Counted from the first letter of the stretch, positions 1 through 7,253 are shown. The stretch: 8,182 nucleotides of DNA from CAZFAT01 sp964517075 (GCA_964517075.1 CAZFAT010000370.1:1-8182), one strand, 5' to 3'. The notes: generated by a model not told the origin, from the sequence alone. Translations and numbers: made by a program.

Positions 1-153
1 GCCGGGCCCGGCCAGGGCGAGCGTGCGGGAGACGTCACGCGCGGGCTGCCCGGCGGCCTCCAGCCGACACGACACCCAGAAGGTCGCCCGCGCACCGGCG
101 TTGGCCGCGGGGGTCAGACCCTGGCGCACGAAGGGCAGGAAGAACAGGTTCAC
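1..153 (-). CDS. Start of an uncharacterised protein coupled to the giant PhoD/DUF6603 gene (partial, runs off the window)
   Basis: Fifty-one codons are visible, from a GTG at 153-151 to the window edge with no stop. The start is chosen because the GTG overlaps the TGA of the upstream giant gene by four bases (GTGA) and a GGAGG lies seven bases before it, an arrangement typical of translational coupling. The protein opens with NLFFLPFVRQGLTPAA and continues as a beta-strand-like, alanine-rich segment containing ARATFWVSCRLE, ending LALAGPG at the edge. No signal peptide is evident. From memory, the 'FLP-aromatic/hydrophobic-R-x-G' opening followed by an 'xGPGD' turn occurs at the start of large uncharacterised proteins found near DUF6603 proteins; this recognition is weak. 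Its role presumably joins that of the upstream protein, since coupling implies matched expression. It was found by extending the frame to the edge, so its full length is unknown. Confidence 0.8.
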   Translation of the reverse strand, partial: MNLFFLPFVRQGLTPAANAGARATFWVSCRLEAAGQPARDVSRTLALAGPG

Positions 154-3100
154 GACGCCGCCTCCAGCACCACCGCATGCCGCGTCCACTTCCGCTCGGC
201 CGCCCGCGTCGGCGCGGCGATCAGGATCGCCTCCGCGAAGTGAAGGCCGACGTTCAGCGGATGTCCGGTCGCCGGCTGCGGCGGCGGCACCATCAGGCTG
301 TCGAGCACGCGATCCTCGGTCAGCGACTCGTCGCTCGCCACGGCGCCGGCCGGCACGCTCCACGCCGTGCTCCCGAAGCGTGCGCCGCTCGCCAGACCGC
401 CGCGGAACGGCTGGTCCTTCGGCGGCTTGCGCAGGTAGCGCCGCGTCGGGAAGACGTCGATCAAGTCGCTCATCTTCGCGACGCCGCCCGTCCCCACCAG
501 CTGCCATGTGCCGGCGTCCGACAGGCCGTGCGCGTCGTAGACCTCGAGCGCGATGCCGAGCGGCAACTGCGCCTGGCGCACGTCGACCTGATCGCGCGGG
601 TCCAGCGCGTCGGCAGCGCTGGGGCGCAGCCGCACGGCCGGGGCTGTCTGCCGCCGCACCGACCAGTTCGCGGGATCCGCCACGCCGTCGCCGATCACGC
701 GGCGGGCCTCTTGCTGCGTCTGCTCGATCTGCCCCATGTCCGTGCCCCACTCGTAGGGGCCGAAGTCCTTGGACATATCGACGCCGCACACTTCCCAGTA
801 GATCGTCCCCTCGATGGCCCACGGATCCGGGCCGGTCATCAGACCCTTCAACCCGGCGCTGAACAGGTCGCAGCCGAACAGATGCGCCGTGACCCGGAAC
901 TGGAGATTGAGGTCGAAGAGCGTCCGCGGCTTCCGCATGACGAGGAAGTTGAAGTCCGCGTCGGCGCGCAGCCCGCCCCAGCTCGCGCCGATCTTGACGT
1001 GCGCCGAGAAGCCGAACTGCAGGCTGGCCCAGGTGACCGCGAAGTAGCCCTGCAGGTTCAGATCGACGAAGTCGTGCGGATGCCACGACGCGCCGAGCCG
1101 CGCCGGCTCGCGGAGTCCCGCGGGGATGTACGGCCGGAACGACGGATGGAAGCCGCCCAACGTGAGCGCGAACTCGTCGTGCTCGCCCCACCGGATCAGC
1201 AGCGCCGCACCGCCGGTCAGCCGCACGCGCTTGAACAGCAGCGCCTCGGTGAGGGCCAGCGACACCCGCACGAACTTGTTGCGGTAGTCGTAGACCGCTT
1301 CGAGCCCGGCGCGCACGCGCAGGATGTGATCCTGGGTCAGCGTCGGGAAGCCCAGCTGCGCGGTGCCGTAGAGCGCGAACTGGATGTTGTCGAGCTCGGC
1401 CAGCAGCACGCCGCGGAAGTGGCCGAAGAGCGTGCCGGTCTCGGCGCGCCATTCGATCTCGACCAGCAGGCCCGCCACTTGGTGTCCTTCCGCGGCCGGG
1501 AAGAACCGGTCGATCATCGGCAGCACGACGGGCAGCTGTTCCTCGGGGCGCTCGGCGAAGAGCGCCATGTCGAGCGTGCCCGACGCCGGCCCCAGCACCG
1601 CGTCGCGCAGCGCGTCGATCGCCATGGTGCGGTTCAGCGCCAGGAGGCCGCCGACGGTCGTCAGCTTCAGGCCGAACGCCAGCGGGTACGGCGGCGTGAA
1701 GCGGACGGTGACGAAGAGCAGGAACGTCCACGGCCGGTTCCCACCCAGCTCGATCACGCCGAACGCGGCCAGCTCGAAGCTGTCGGCGAAGCGCAGCGCG
1801 AGGCCGCCGCGCCAGGTGACGCGCCCGTCCGGCGCCTCGATGCGCTGCAGGAACCCGCCGCCGGAGATGGAGGGCGCGTTCACCGCCACGGCCACGCCGT
1901 CGGGCATCTTGACGTCAATCGGATCGTCGACGGCCTCGCCGTCCTCGCCCATCGGGATGCGCCACACGAGGCCCACGCCGGTGAACGTTAGGCGCGCCAC
2001 CTTGATGCTGAGCGACAGCGTGCCGCTCACGGTCACCGTCACGCGCACGCCGATCTTCGAGTCGCTGAAGAACGGGATCGCCGTGGTGGTGACCTCGAGG
2101 TGCCGCTCGTGCAGCGTGATCGGGCCCAGCTTCTGGTTGAGCGTGGTGACGACTTCGGTGGCCCGCTGCGACGGCGTGGCGGGCGACTGCCCCGTCGCGG
2201 GCGGCACGGCCACACCGCGCACCAGCTCGCCGATGCCGACGAACTTCCAGCCGCCGTAGGGCGACCAGGTGACCGCCGCGTCCAGCGGCAGGCTGATGCC
2301 ATCGGTCGGCAGCAGCTGGCTGAGCAGCCCGTCGCCCGGCACGAACTTGATCCGATCCTCCTTGTCGTTCAGCGCCAGGCGCAGCTGGAACGATGTGTTC
2401 TCGGCCGTGGGCACGCCGACGAATCCCAGCGACACGCCCACCGACGGCGTCAGGCGCACCGTCAGTCCCGGCAGCGGTGACGCCGACATCGGGAACCGGA
2501 ACGACAGCGACAGGCGCGTGCCTGCCGCGCCGCGCGGCGTCGCCAATCCCCACGGCTGCTCGAGGAAGGAGCGGCCCGTCGCCTCGATGCGGGCGTGGAC
2601 ACCCTCGCCGATCGGCTCGTCCAGCTGGAAGCCGCCGTCCCAGGCGACGAAGAGACGCCCCGGCTCCACCGTGTTCGCCGCAGGCACCATCGTGAACGAC
2701 AGCTTCCGCGCCGGCCCCACGTGGCGCTGCTGCTTGCCCGGATGGATCAGCAGGCTCAGCGTCTGCCGCGCCAGCACCTCGGCGTTCGTCACGGTGTTGC
2801 GCGTGCCCGGCGCCGGCACGCGCGACCGTCCCTCCCACCCCGACACGAACGACAGCCGGCGGTTGTTGGCAATGGCGCCGAGCGCGATGCCGATGCCGGC
2901 CAGCACCAGTTCCGGCGAGAAGATCACCGGCGCCCGGTTGATTGGCCGCGGGTCGTGATCCTCGATGACGCCGATCGCCAGCTCGCTGAGCAGCCCCAGC
3001 GCGAAACGCAGCGCGCGCGGCGGCACACCGATGAGACCCGCCAGCCATGACGGCGTCGTGACCTGTTGCCAGAGCTCGGCCTCGGTCCGATCGCGCCACA

Positions 3101-6100
3101 GCGACCACAACCCGCCCAGCAGGTGCGACAGCACCGGCACGTGCTTCGTGACCGGCGCGCGGAAGGTGGCCAGCAGGCCCGCGACCGTGCTGGCGAGGCG
3201 GCTGTACTCATTGACCCAGTCCGAGCAGGCCGTGAGCAGGATGTCGTCGAGCCGCGCCGCAGGATCCGGCAGCGACTGGTGATACAGCAGCAGCCGCTCG
3301 AGGTCCGGCCGCACCATCGCCCGGGCCTCGCGGGCGAGATCGAGCTTGCCGAGCTCGCGGATGCGCGCGTCGACGTCGGATTGCGGGACGGCGTCGAGGA
3401 CGGCGTCGGTGCTGGTCGCGAACGGCCCCAGCTCGCGCAGCACCTTGCGGCGGAACACCGGCCCGATGCGATCGGCGGCGTCGGTCAGCACCGCCTCGCG
3501 CACGATGTCGTCGACCACCACCGGGCTGCCGGCGAAGATCCCGTCGGCGCCGATGAAGCCGGCGGCACGTTCCCACAGCCGCGGGAGGGCGTGCAGCAGC
3601 AGCTGGAACGCCGGATCGCTGTCGTCGCCGCCCCAGCCGCCGTCGTCGACGATGCGCGGCCGGTCGGACAGCCAGGTCGTCGGCGCGGGCGGCGTCAGCG
3701 ACACCTTGTGCACGATGAACGGCTGCAGGCCCACCGGCGCGAAGCCGGCTTCGGGCATCGGCGGCAGCTCGCCGGCCAGCACGTGGCGCACCGCCCACTG
3801 GTCCTGGAGGTCCTTCTCGAAGGTGACGACGCCGACGTTCGGCAGGAAGCAGAACACGCGGCCGTAGGCCATGCGGCGCGCAGCCGCAGCGTGCCAGCCC
3901 ACGAGCGATGGCGACAACGGATCGGCGGGCAGCTCCACCGGCGTGGTGCGGCTCACGGCCGTCGGCGTCGTCGGGAACTCCTCGCGCTCGTCGCGCACCA
4001 TGAAGGCGCGCCAGGCCCAGTTCGGGTCGCGCGCCTCGATCGTTCCGGCCGGCCAGCCGTGCGTCAGCACCACCGGCGCGCGCATCCGCAGCCGCGTGCG
4101 GTACGTCGGATGGGCCACGGATCCGTTCGGCACCGTCACGATGTCGCCGATCGTCGGCGGCTCCACTGGCACCTGCTTCAGCGGCGTGCCCCAACCCACG
4201 CGCTCGGCGTGGGGCTGCGTGGGCGTGGTGGCGGATTCGAAGATCTCGTGCGACAGCGTGTGGCCGATGAAGGCCGGGCCGTACTCGCCCCAGTCCTTCG
4301 TCAGGCCGCTCGACACCAGCTGGACGATGCGCGCCGTGCGCACTGGTTCCCCGTTGGGCGCCGACCAGTAGTCCGCGTAGGCCGTGAAACCGGCGTGGAT
4401 GTCGCCCGACAGCAGGATCACCGACTCGTAGCGCGCGAGCGAGGCCAGCAGCGCCTCGTAGGTGCCGGGCTCGTAGGACCACGACTCCGCATCGACGCCC
4501 AACAAGAGGCGCGCGAGGCGCTGGAATGGGACGAGCGCCAGCTCCATGCCTTCCGGGCCCAGCGCGGGCACGGCCAGGACCACCAGCGTGATCTTGGTGT
4601 CGGCGGTCGGCCGCGGCGGCAGCGCCGCGGCCATCGGCGAATCACCGAACAGTCCGAAGCTCTGCTCGCCGGGCAGCCCCGTGGGATGCACGTCGCCCGG
4701 GAGCAGCGCGTTGCCGCCCTCGTAGTCCATGCCGCCGGCCTGCGACAAGCGGTGCGGGAACCGCCGCTTCGTGCGTCCGTCCACGACCAGCACGCGATGA
4801 CACGGGCCTTCCACCTGGTAGGAGAACTCGACCAGCGGCCGGAACGTCGGCGTCGGTTGCGGCGGACTGCCCGGCGGCGGCGCGGGACGCGGCAGCCCGA
4901 GCAATTCGTGGACTCTGTCCGACGACGCGCGCCGCTCGGCCGGTGTCAGCGCCATGAACGCCCCGATCGCCTGCAGCAGGTTCGCCTCCGACCCCTGCGA
5001 CCAGCGGCGCGGGTCGTTCCCCCACGCCTGCATCACCGTGTAGGCGGTGAGGCCGTTGCGGATGATGTCCACGCCCAGCGTGCGCGTGAACACGCGCTCG
5101 CGCCACTGGCGGCTGAAGTACCAGTCGTCGGTGATCTCGTGGTCGTCGCCGATCATGTACGTCGGCACGTTGGCCAGCGCGCGGCGCACGCGCGGCAGGC
5201 CGGCGCGGAAGCGGCGCGTGTACCACTCGAAGCGGTCTCGCGACCAGAACTTGCTCTCCAGCCATTTCACGCGCTGGCGGAAGAACCAGTCCACCTGCTC
5301 GCGCTCCGGCGCGTCCGGCCCCGGAACGACCTGGCCCTCGAGCCCCGGGATCACCTCTCCCGCGTCCAGCCTCTTCTTCAGATCGGCCAGCGCGTTCTTC
5401 AGCGCCTCGTAGTCGCCGGTGTGCGTGCGCTCGACCTCGTCGGTGAAGGTCCACTGCAGGAAGAAGTCCTCCGGCATCGGAATGTCGGCCGGGATGAAGT
5501 CGTCAGGCCACAGGTCGCGGGGCTGGTCGCCGGGGATAGCCGGCGGAGCTGGAGTCGTCGCATCCGCCTCCCACAAGGCCGGAGACCACGCCAGCAGGTA
5601 GTGCGCGATGAACTCGCCGAACGAGAACACGTGCGACGTCCCGCCGCTCATCGTGAAGTAGGCGCTGCGCACGGCGGCGCCGCGGCGGAAGGCCGGTGGG
5701 AAATTCTGGAGGATGGCTGGGACCGTGGTGGCGTCGACCGGATTGGAGCCCAGGTCTTCATCGCCCACCAGCAGGCGGCCGACGTGGTTCAGCACCGGCA
5801 GGACGACCGCCGACATCGAGTCGGCGTAGATCTGGTCGCCCGTCAGGAACAGCTGGTGGGGACGGCCCGCGAAGCGGAACTGCGGCAGCGAGGCGCGCTG
5901 GTCGATGAGCGCGTCCACCCACAACATGCCGTCGCGCTTCGGAAAGGTCGGGTAGGCGTCCGATGGAAACGGGTCGTTTGCGGGGTCGGGAACCGGCGCC
6001 GGGTCTTCGGGCGTGACCTCCGCGGTCGGCCAACCACCCGGCGGCTCGAACGGATCGTCGTCGAGCGCCGCCTCGTTCTCGACCGGCGGCACCGCGAATA

Positions 6101-6590
6101 GCTCACGACACGAGCCGTGCAGGATCACCAACTGCTCCCGCTGGTCCGGCGGCGTGACGAAGCTGGGCAGCTCGCCGCGGTCGTAGCCGAGCGGCACCGG
6201 ATCGTTCAGCAGCCCTTCCGTCAGCAGCGTGTGGCGGGTGGCCGGGTCGTCGCGCGTGAAGAAGTTGAGGTCGTAGGAATAGGTGCGGTTCGGCAGCAGC
6301 GTGCCGTTGGTGCGCACCGCGTTGCCGCCGGGCGTGCGCAGGTCGAGCGTAATCGCTAGGACGTGGAGGTGCGGTCCGATCCGCAGAGTCGCCTGCACGT
6401 CCGACACCCACTCCGCGCGGTGATCGCCGAGCGGTGTGTCAGAAGCCGCAACGTCTCCGCCGTCGAACAGCAGCAGCGATGCGTTGCAGGGCTGAGAGGT
6501 GGCAATCCACACGCAGACGAGATCGGCTTCGACGCGGCGGAGCACCGGCCCGGCGAGCAGCAGTGGCAGGTCGCCTGGCGCAAGCGACAT
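150..6590 (-). CDS. Giant PhoD-like metallophosphoesterase fused to a DUF6603-like beta-rich module
   Basis: The reading frame is 2146 codons from ATG 6590; an in-frame GTG at 6611 would add seven residues. Neither start has a clear Shine-Dalgarno. ATG is preferred because the PhoD-like 'LPLLLAGPVLRRVE' opening follows it directly. Numbering below is from this ATG. Residues about 1-135 form a beta-sandwich-like N-terminal part. Residues about 150-800 are PhoD-type phosphatase/phosphodiesterase: HGSC (Cys161), TGDQIYAD (Asp252, Tyr255, Asp257), IGDDHE (Asp482-483, His484) and LSGDIH (Asp730, His732). In B. subtilis PhoD, as I recall, an equivalent Cys and Asp-x-x-Tyr bind Fe, so activity on phosphodiesters or monoesters is likely. 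Two extra stretches interrupt the domain: Pro/Asp-rich 168-220 and charged 338-440. Residues about 985-1250 look helical, with a hydrophobic run at 1225-1243. From about 1293 the chain is beta-rich, and 1500-1950 resembles DUF6603: VGGLLALNR at 1646-1654, GYFAVTWASLQFG at 1848-1860, LMTGPDPW at 1917-1924. A mixed tail follows. There is no Tat or Sec signal, unlike secreted PhoD, so it is probably cytoplasmic or exported by another route. The natural substrate and the role of the C-terminal module are unknown. Confidence 0.9.
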   Translation of the reverse strand: MSLAPGDLPLLLAGPVLRRVEADLVCVWIATSQPCNASLLLFDGGDVAASDTPLGDHRAEWVSDVQATLRIGPHLHVLAITLDLRTPGGNAVRTNGTLLPNRTYSYDLNFFTRDDPATRHTLLTEGLLNDPVPLGYDRGELPSFVTPPDQREQLVILHGSCRELFAVPPVENEAALDDDPFEPPGGWPTAEVTPEDPAPVPDPANDPFPSDAYPTFPKRDGMLWVDALIDQRASLPQFRFAGRPHQLFLTGDQIYADSMSAVVLPVLNHVGRLLVGDEDLGSNPVDATTVPAILQNFPPAFRRGAAVRSAYFTMSGGTSHVFSFGEFIAHYLLAWSPALWEADATTPAPPAIPGDQPRDLWPDDFIPADIPMPEDFFLQWTFTDEVERTHTGDYEALKNALADLKKRLDAGEVIPGLEGQVVPGPDAPEREQVDWFFRQRVKWLESKFWSRDRFEWYTRRFRAGLPRVRRALANVPTYMIGDDHEITDDWYFSRQWRERVFTRTLGVDIIRNGLTAYTVMQAWGNDPRRWSQGSEANLLQAIGAFMALTPAERRASSDRVHELLGLPRPAPPPGSPPQPTPTFRPLVEFSYQVEGPCHRVLVVDGRTKRRFPHRLSQAGGMDYEGGNALLPGDVHPTGLPGEQSFGLFGDSPMAAALPPRPTADTKITLVVLAVPALGPEGMELALVPFQRLARLLLGVDAESWSYEPGTYEALLASLARYESVILLSGDIHAGFTAYADYWSAPNGEPVRTARIVQLVSSGLTKDWGEYGPAFIGHTLSHEIFESATTPTQPHAERVGWGTPLKQVPVEPPTIGDIVTVPNGSVAHPTYRTRLRMRAPVVLTHGWPAGTIEARDPNWAWRAFMVRDEREEFPTTPTAVSRTTPVELPADPLSPSLVGWHAAAARRMAYGRVFCFLPNVGVVTFEKDLQDQWAVRHVLAGELPPMPEAGFAPVGLQPFIVHKVSLTPPAPTTWLSDRPRIVDDGGWGGDDSDPAFQLLLHALPRLWERAAGFIGADGIFAGSPVVVDDIVREAVLTDAADRIGPVFRRKVLRELGPFATSTDAVLDAVPQSDVDARIRELGKLDLAREARAMVRPDLERLLLYHQSLPDPAARLDDILLTACSDWVNEYSRLASTVAGLLATFRAPVTKHVPVLSHLLGGLWSLWRDRTEAELWQQVTTPSWLAGLIGVPPRALRFALGLLSELAIGVIEDHDPRPINRAPVIFSPELVLAGIGIALGAIANNRRLSFVSGWEGRSRVPAPGTRNTVTNAEVLARQTLSLLIHPGKQQRHVGPARKLSFTMVPAANTVEPGRLFVAWDGGFQLDEPIGEGVHARIEATGRSFLEQPWGLATPRGAAGTRLSLSFRFPMSASPLPGLTVRLTPSVGVSLGFVGVPTAENTSFQLRLALNDKEDRIKFVPGDGLLSQLLPTDGISLPLDAAVTWSPYGGWKFVGIGELVRGVAVPPATGQSPATPSQRATEVVTTLNQKLGPITLHERHLEVTTTAIPFFSDSKIGVRVTVTVSGTLSLSIKVARLTFTGVGLVWRIPMGEDGEAVDDPIDVKMPDGVAVAVNAPSISGGGFLQRIEAPDGRVTWRGGLALRFADSFELAAFGVIELGGNRPWTFLLFVTVRFTPPYPLAFGLKLTTVGGLLALNRTMAIDALRDAVLGPASGTLDMALFAERPEEQLPVVLPMIDRFFPAAEGHQVAGLLVEIEWRAETGTLFGHFRGVLLAELDNIQFALYGTAQLGFPTLTQDHILRVRAGLEAVYDYRNKFVRVSLALTEALLFKRVRLTGGAALLIRWGEHDEFALTLGGFHPSFRPYIPAGLREPARLGASWHPHDFVDLNLQGYFAVTWASLQFGFSAHVKIGASWGGLRADADFNFLVMRKPRTLFDLNLQFRVTAHLFGCDLFSAGLKGLMTGPDPWAIEGTIYWEVCGVDMSKDFGPYEWGTDMGQIEQTQQEARRVIGDGVADPANWSVRRQTAPAVRLRPSAADALDPRDQVDVRQAQLPLGIALEVYDAHGLSDAGTWQLVGTGGVAKMSDLIDVFPTRRYLRKPPKDQPFRGGLASGARFGSTAWSVPAGAVASDESLTEDRVLDSLMVPPPQPATGHPLNVGLHFAEAILIAAPTRAAERKWTRHAVVLEAAS
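161..165 (-). promoter_or_regulatory. Shine-Dalgarno GGAGG for the downstream coupled gene
   Basis: GGAGG on the minus strand, inside the last codons of the giant gene, with a seven-base spacer to the GTG at 153. It decides the start of the downstream gene and supports re-initiation or coupled translation across the GTGA overlap. Confidence 0.75.
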
Positions 6591-6639
6591 AGGGTGCGCA
6601 GGGTACCACACGGATAGGGCCGAGCAGGTCCGGCGGCCG

Positions 6640-6696
6640 AGTTAGCCAGAGCACGCAGCTCCTCCGAGTTCGCTCGCGATACCTACACGGCTAACT
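6640..6696. repeat. 8-bp inverted repeat (AGTTAGCC / GGCTAACT) ahead of the giant gene
   Basis: Perfect 8-base arms at 6640-6647 and 6689-6696 with a 41-base spacer, 50 to 106 bases upstream of the giant gene's start. It could be a regulator-binding pair or chance. The arm orientation (GTTA outside, TAAC inside) is the reverse of an integron attC site. No clear -35/-10 pair was recognised here. Confidence 0.35.
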
Positions 6697-6968
6697 GACG
6701 TGCGTCCGGAGCGGGTACCGAGATTCGCCTGAGCCCTCGCGCTCAGGACGGGCGCTTCCATCCGTACGTGGCAGCCGGGCTCGGCATCAGCCACACAAAT
6801 CAGGAACCCGTTGCATTCCTCCATCCATGCCGTCAGGTCGTCGACCTTCGACTGGTCATACACGCAGCTGTGAGTTAGGGACGGCGCAGCCTCGCGACCG
6901 GTGCCAGCATCACCGAGGAGCGGTTCATATCGGTGGACCGTCCACGTGCTCCTTCTCGTCGGCGTCAA
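6642..6968 (-). CDS. Doubtful small hypothetical ORF upstream of the giant gene
   Basis: A 108-codon frame from TTG 6968 to a TAA at 6642, ending about 51 bases before the giant gene's ATG on the same strand. I recognise no family. The middle part, with VDDLTAWMEECNGFLICVAD, looks protein-like (amphipathic then hydrophobic), whereas the ends do not. The 5' end lies inside the degenerate antitoxin-like repeat copy, there is no convincing Shine-Dalgarno, and a GTG near 6871 is an alternative start. A 7-bp hairpin falls inside it. It may be a remnant of a gene or a chance frame in GC-rich DNA, and I lean towards non-coding or pseudogene. Confidence 0.25.
   Translation of the reverse strand: MTPTRRSTWTVHRYEPLLGDAGTGREAAPSLTHSCVYDQSKVDDLTAWMEECNGFLICVADAEPGCHVRMEAPVLSARAQANLGTRSGRTSVSRVGIASELGGAACSG
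6728..6747. repeat. Stem-loop with 7-bp perfect stem
   Basis: CCTGAGC at 6728-6734 and GCTCAGG at 6741-6747 pair perfectly around a six-base loop. No T-run follows on either strand, so it is not a canonical Rho-independent terminator. It sits between the decayed antitoxin region and the giant gene. Confidence 0.5.
6933..6945. repeat. Near-palindrome GTGGACCGTCCAC
   Basis: Six-base arms GTGGAC and GTCCAC around one central C, beside the degenerate copy of the antitoxin start region. The size and symmetry would suit a dimeric repressor operator, but nothing links it to a promoter. Confidence 0.3.
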
Positions 6969-7019
6969 TCTTCGTGGTCCGAGTCCTCACCGAGGTACTC
7001 TTCGTCGCCTTCCGGCTCG
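6951..7019 (-). repeat. Degenerate second copy of the antitoxin 5' region (repeat copy B)
   Basis: This 69-base block aligns with 7178-7246 at a constant offset of 227 bases and roughly three-quarters identity by eye, with two compensating one-base gaps around CACCGAGG. On the minus strand it encodes TTKIDADEKE in the frame that matches TMKLDADEKD of the upstream copy. The start codon equivalent is ACG (6975-6973) and the frame closes after GPPI, so it is not a working gene. It looks like an old tandem duplication of the leader and first codons of the antitoxin-like gene. Confidence 0.65.
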
Positions 7020-7202
7020 ACCGCGCGGCGCCTTGACCTTTCCAGGCCCGTTCTCTGACTCCTCGCGTGCCCCTCCGCTGGCTTTGGCGAAGTTGGTCGG
7101 ACAAGAGTAGCGAGCCCGCTCGCGCTTGCCCCCGGCGGCGGACGTCCACTCGCCTCGCTCGACAGACTCGAGCAGGTCCTTCTCGTCCGCATCAAGCTTC
7201 AT
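6987..7202 (-). pseudogene. Truncated CopG/BrnA-type antitoxin-like ORF, probably a remnant
   Basis: From ATG 7202 the frame gives 71 codons ending at a TGA at 6989-6987. The first ~33 residues (MKLDADEKDLLESVERGE, then W-T-S and KRERARY) match what I remember of the N-terminus of ribbon-helix-helix antitoxins of the CopG_antitoxin/COG5304 type, which neutralise BrnT-like RNase toxins and repress their own operon. After RYS the expected 'RYAKATFRKDRRLNIRL' DNA-binding ribbon and helices are absent. They are replaced by an Arg/Gly/Ser-rich stretch ending GRRRRVPR that looks non-functional. A purine-rich GGTGAGAGAG lies five bases before the ATG, so the start region is intact. A GTG six bases earlier (7208) is an alternative start. 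No BrnT-like toxin is visible upstream. An intact gene would be about 85-95 residues. Confidence 0.6.
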
Positions 7203-7246
7203 CGTCACTCTCTCACCGAGGTGGTCCTTCGTGGCCGTGCGGCTCG
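7178..7246 (-). repeat. Repeat copy A: leader and first codons of the antitoxin-like gene
   Basis: Partner of the block at 6951-7019. It spans from the Asp-Glu-Lys codons near the start of the antitoxin-like ORF back through its ribosome-binding region to CGGCTCG in the upstream spacer. Similarity stops sharply at that CGGCTCG on the upstream side. Confidence 0.65.
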
Positions 7247-7253
7247 GGACATC

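Noticed and set aside
177..1991. 604-codon ORF on the plus strand
   Set aside because: It is antisense to the DUF6603-like region, with the same Arg/His/Gln-rich composition and no family resemblance.
3208..4482. 424-codon ORF on the minus strand in another frame
   Set aside because: It is a shifted-frame shadow of the giant gene, Ala/Arg-rich and without motifs.
3066..6101. 1011-codon ORF on the plus strand opposite the giant gene
   Set aside because: It lies fully antisense to the PhoD-like coding region. Its translation is Arg/Gln/His/Val-rich with no recognisable motif. Long antisense frames are expected where GC-rich codons rarely create stops on the other strand.
6640..6880. Possible integron attC site from GTTAGCC, GGCTAAC and GTTAGGG motifs
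   Set aside because: The perfect pair is in the opposite orientation to an attC site. The only correctly oriented pair (6689 to 6880) is about 190 bases long, longer than usual, and the last motif breaks the GTTRRRY pattern. No integrase or cassette array is visible.
6911..6918. Third CACCGAGG as a third copy of the antitoxin-leader repeat
   Set aside because: Only eight bases match. The flanks do not align to the copies at 6951-7019 and 7178-7246.
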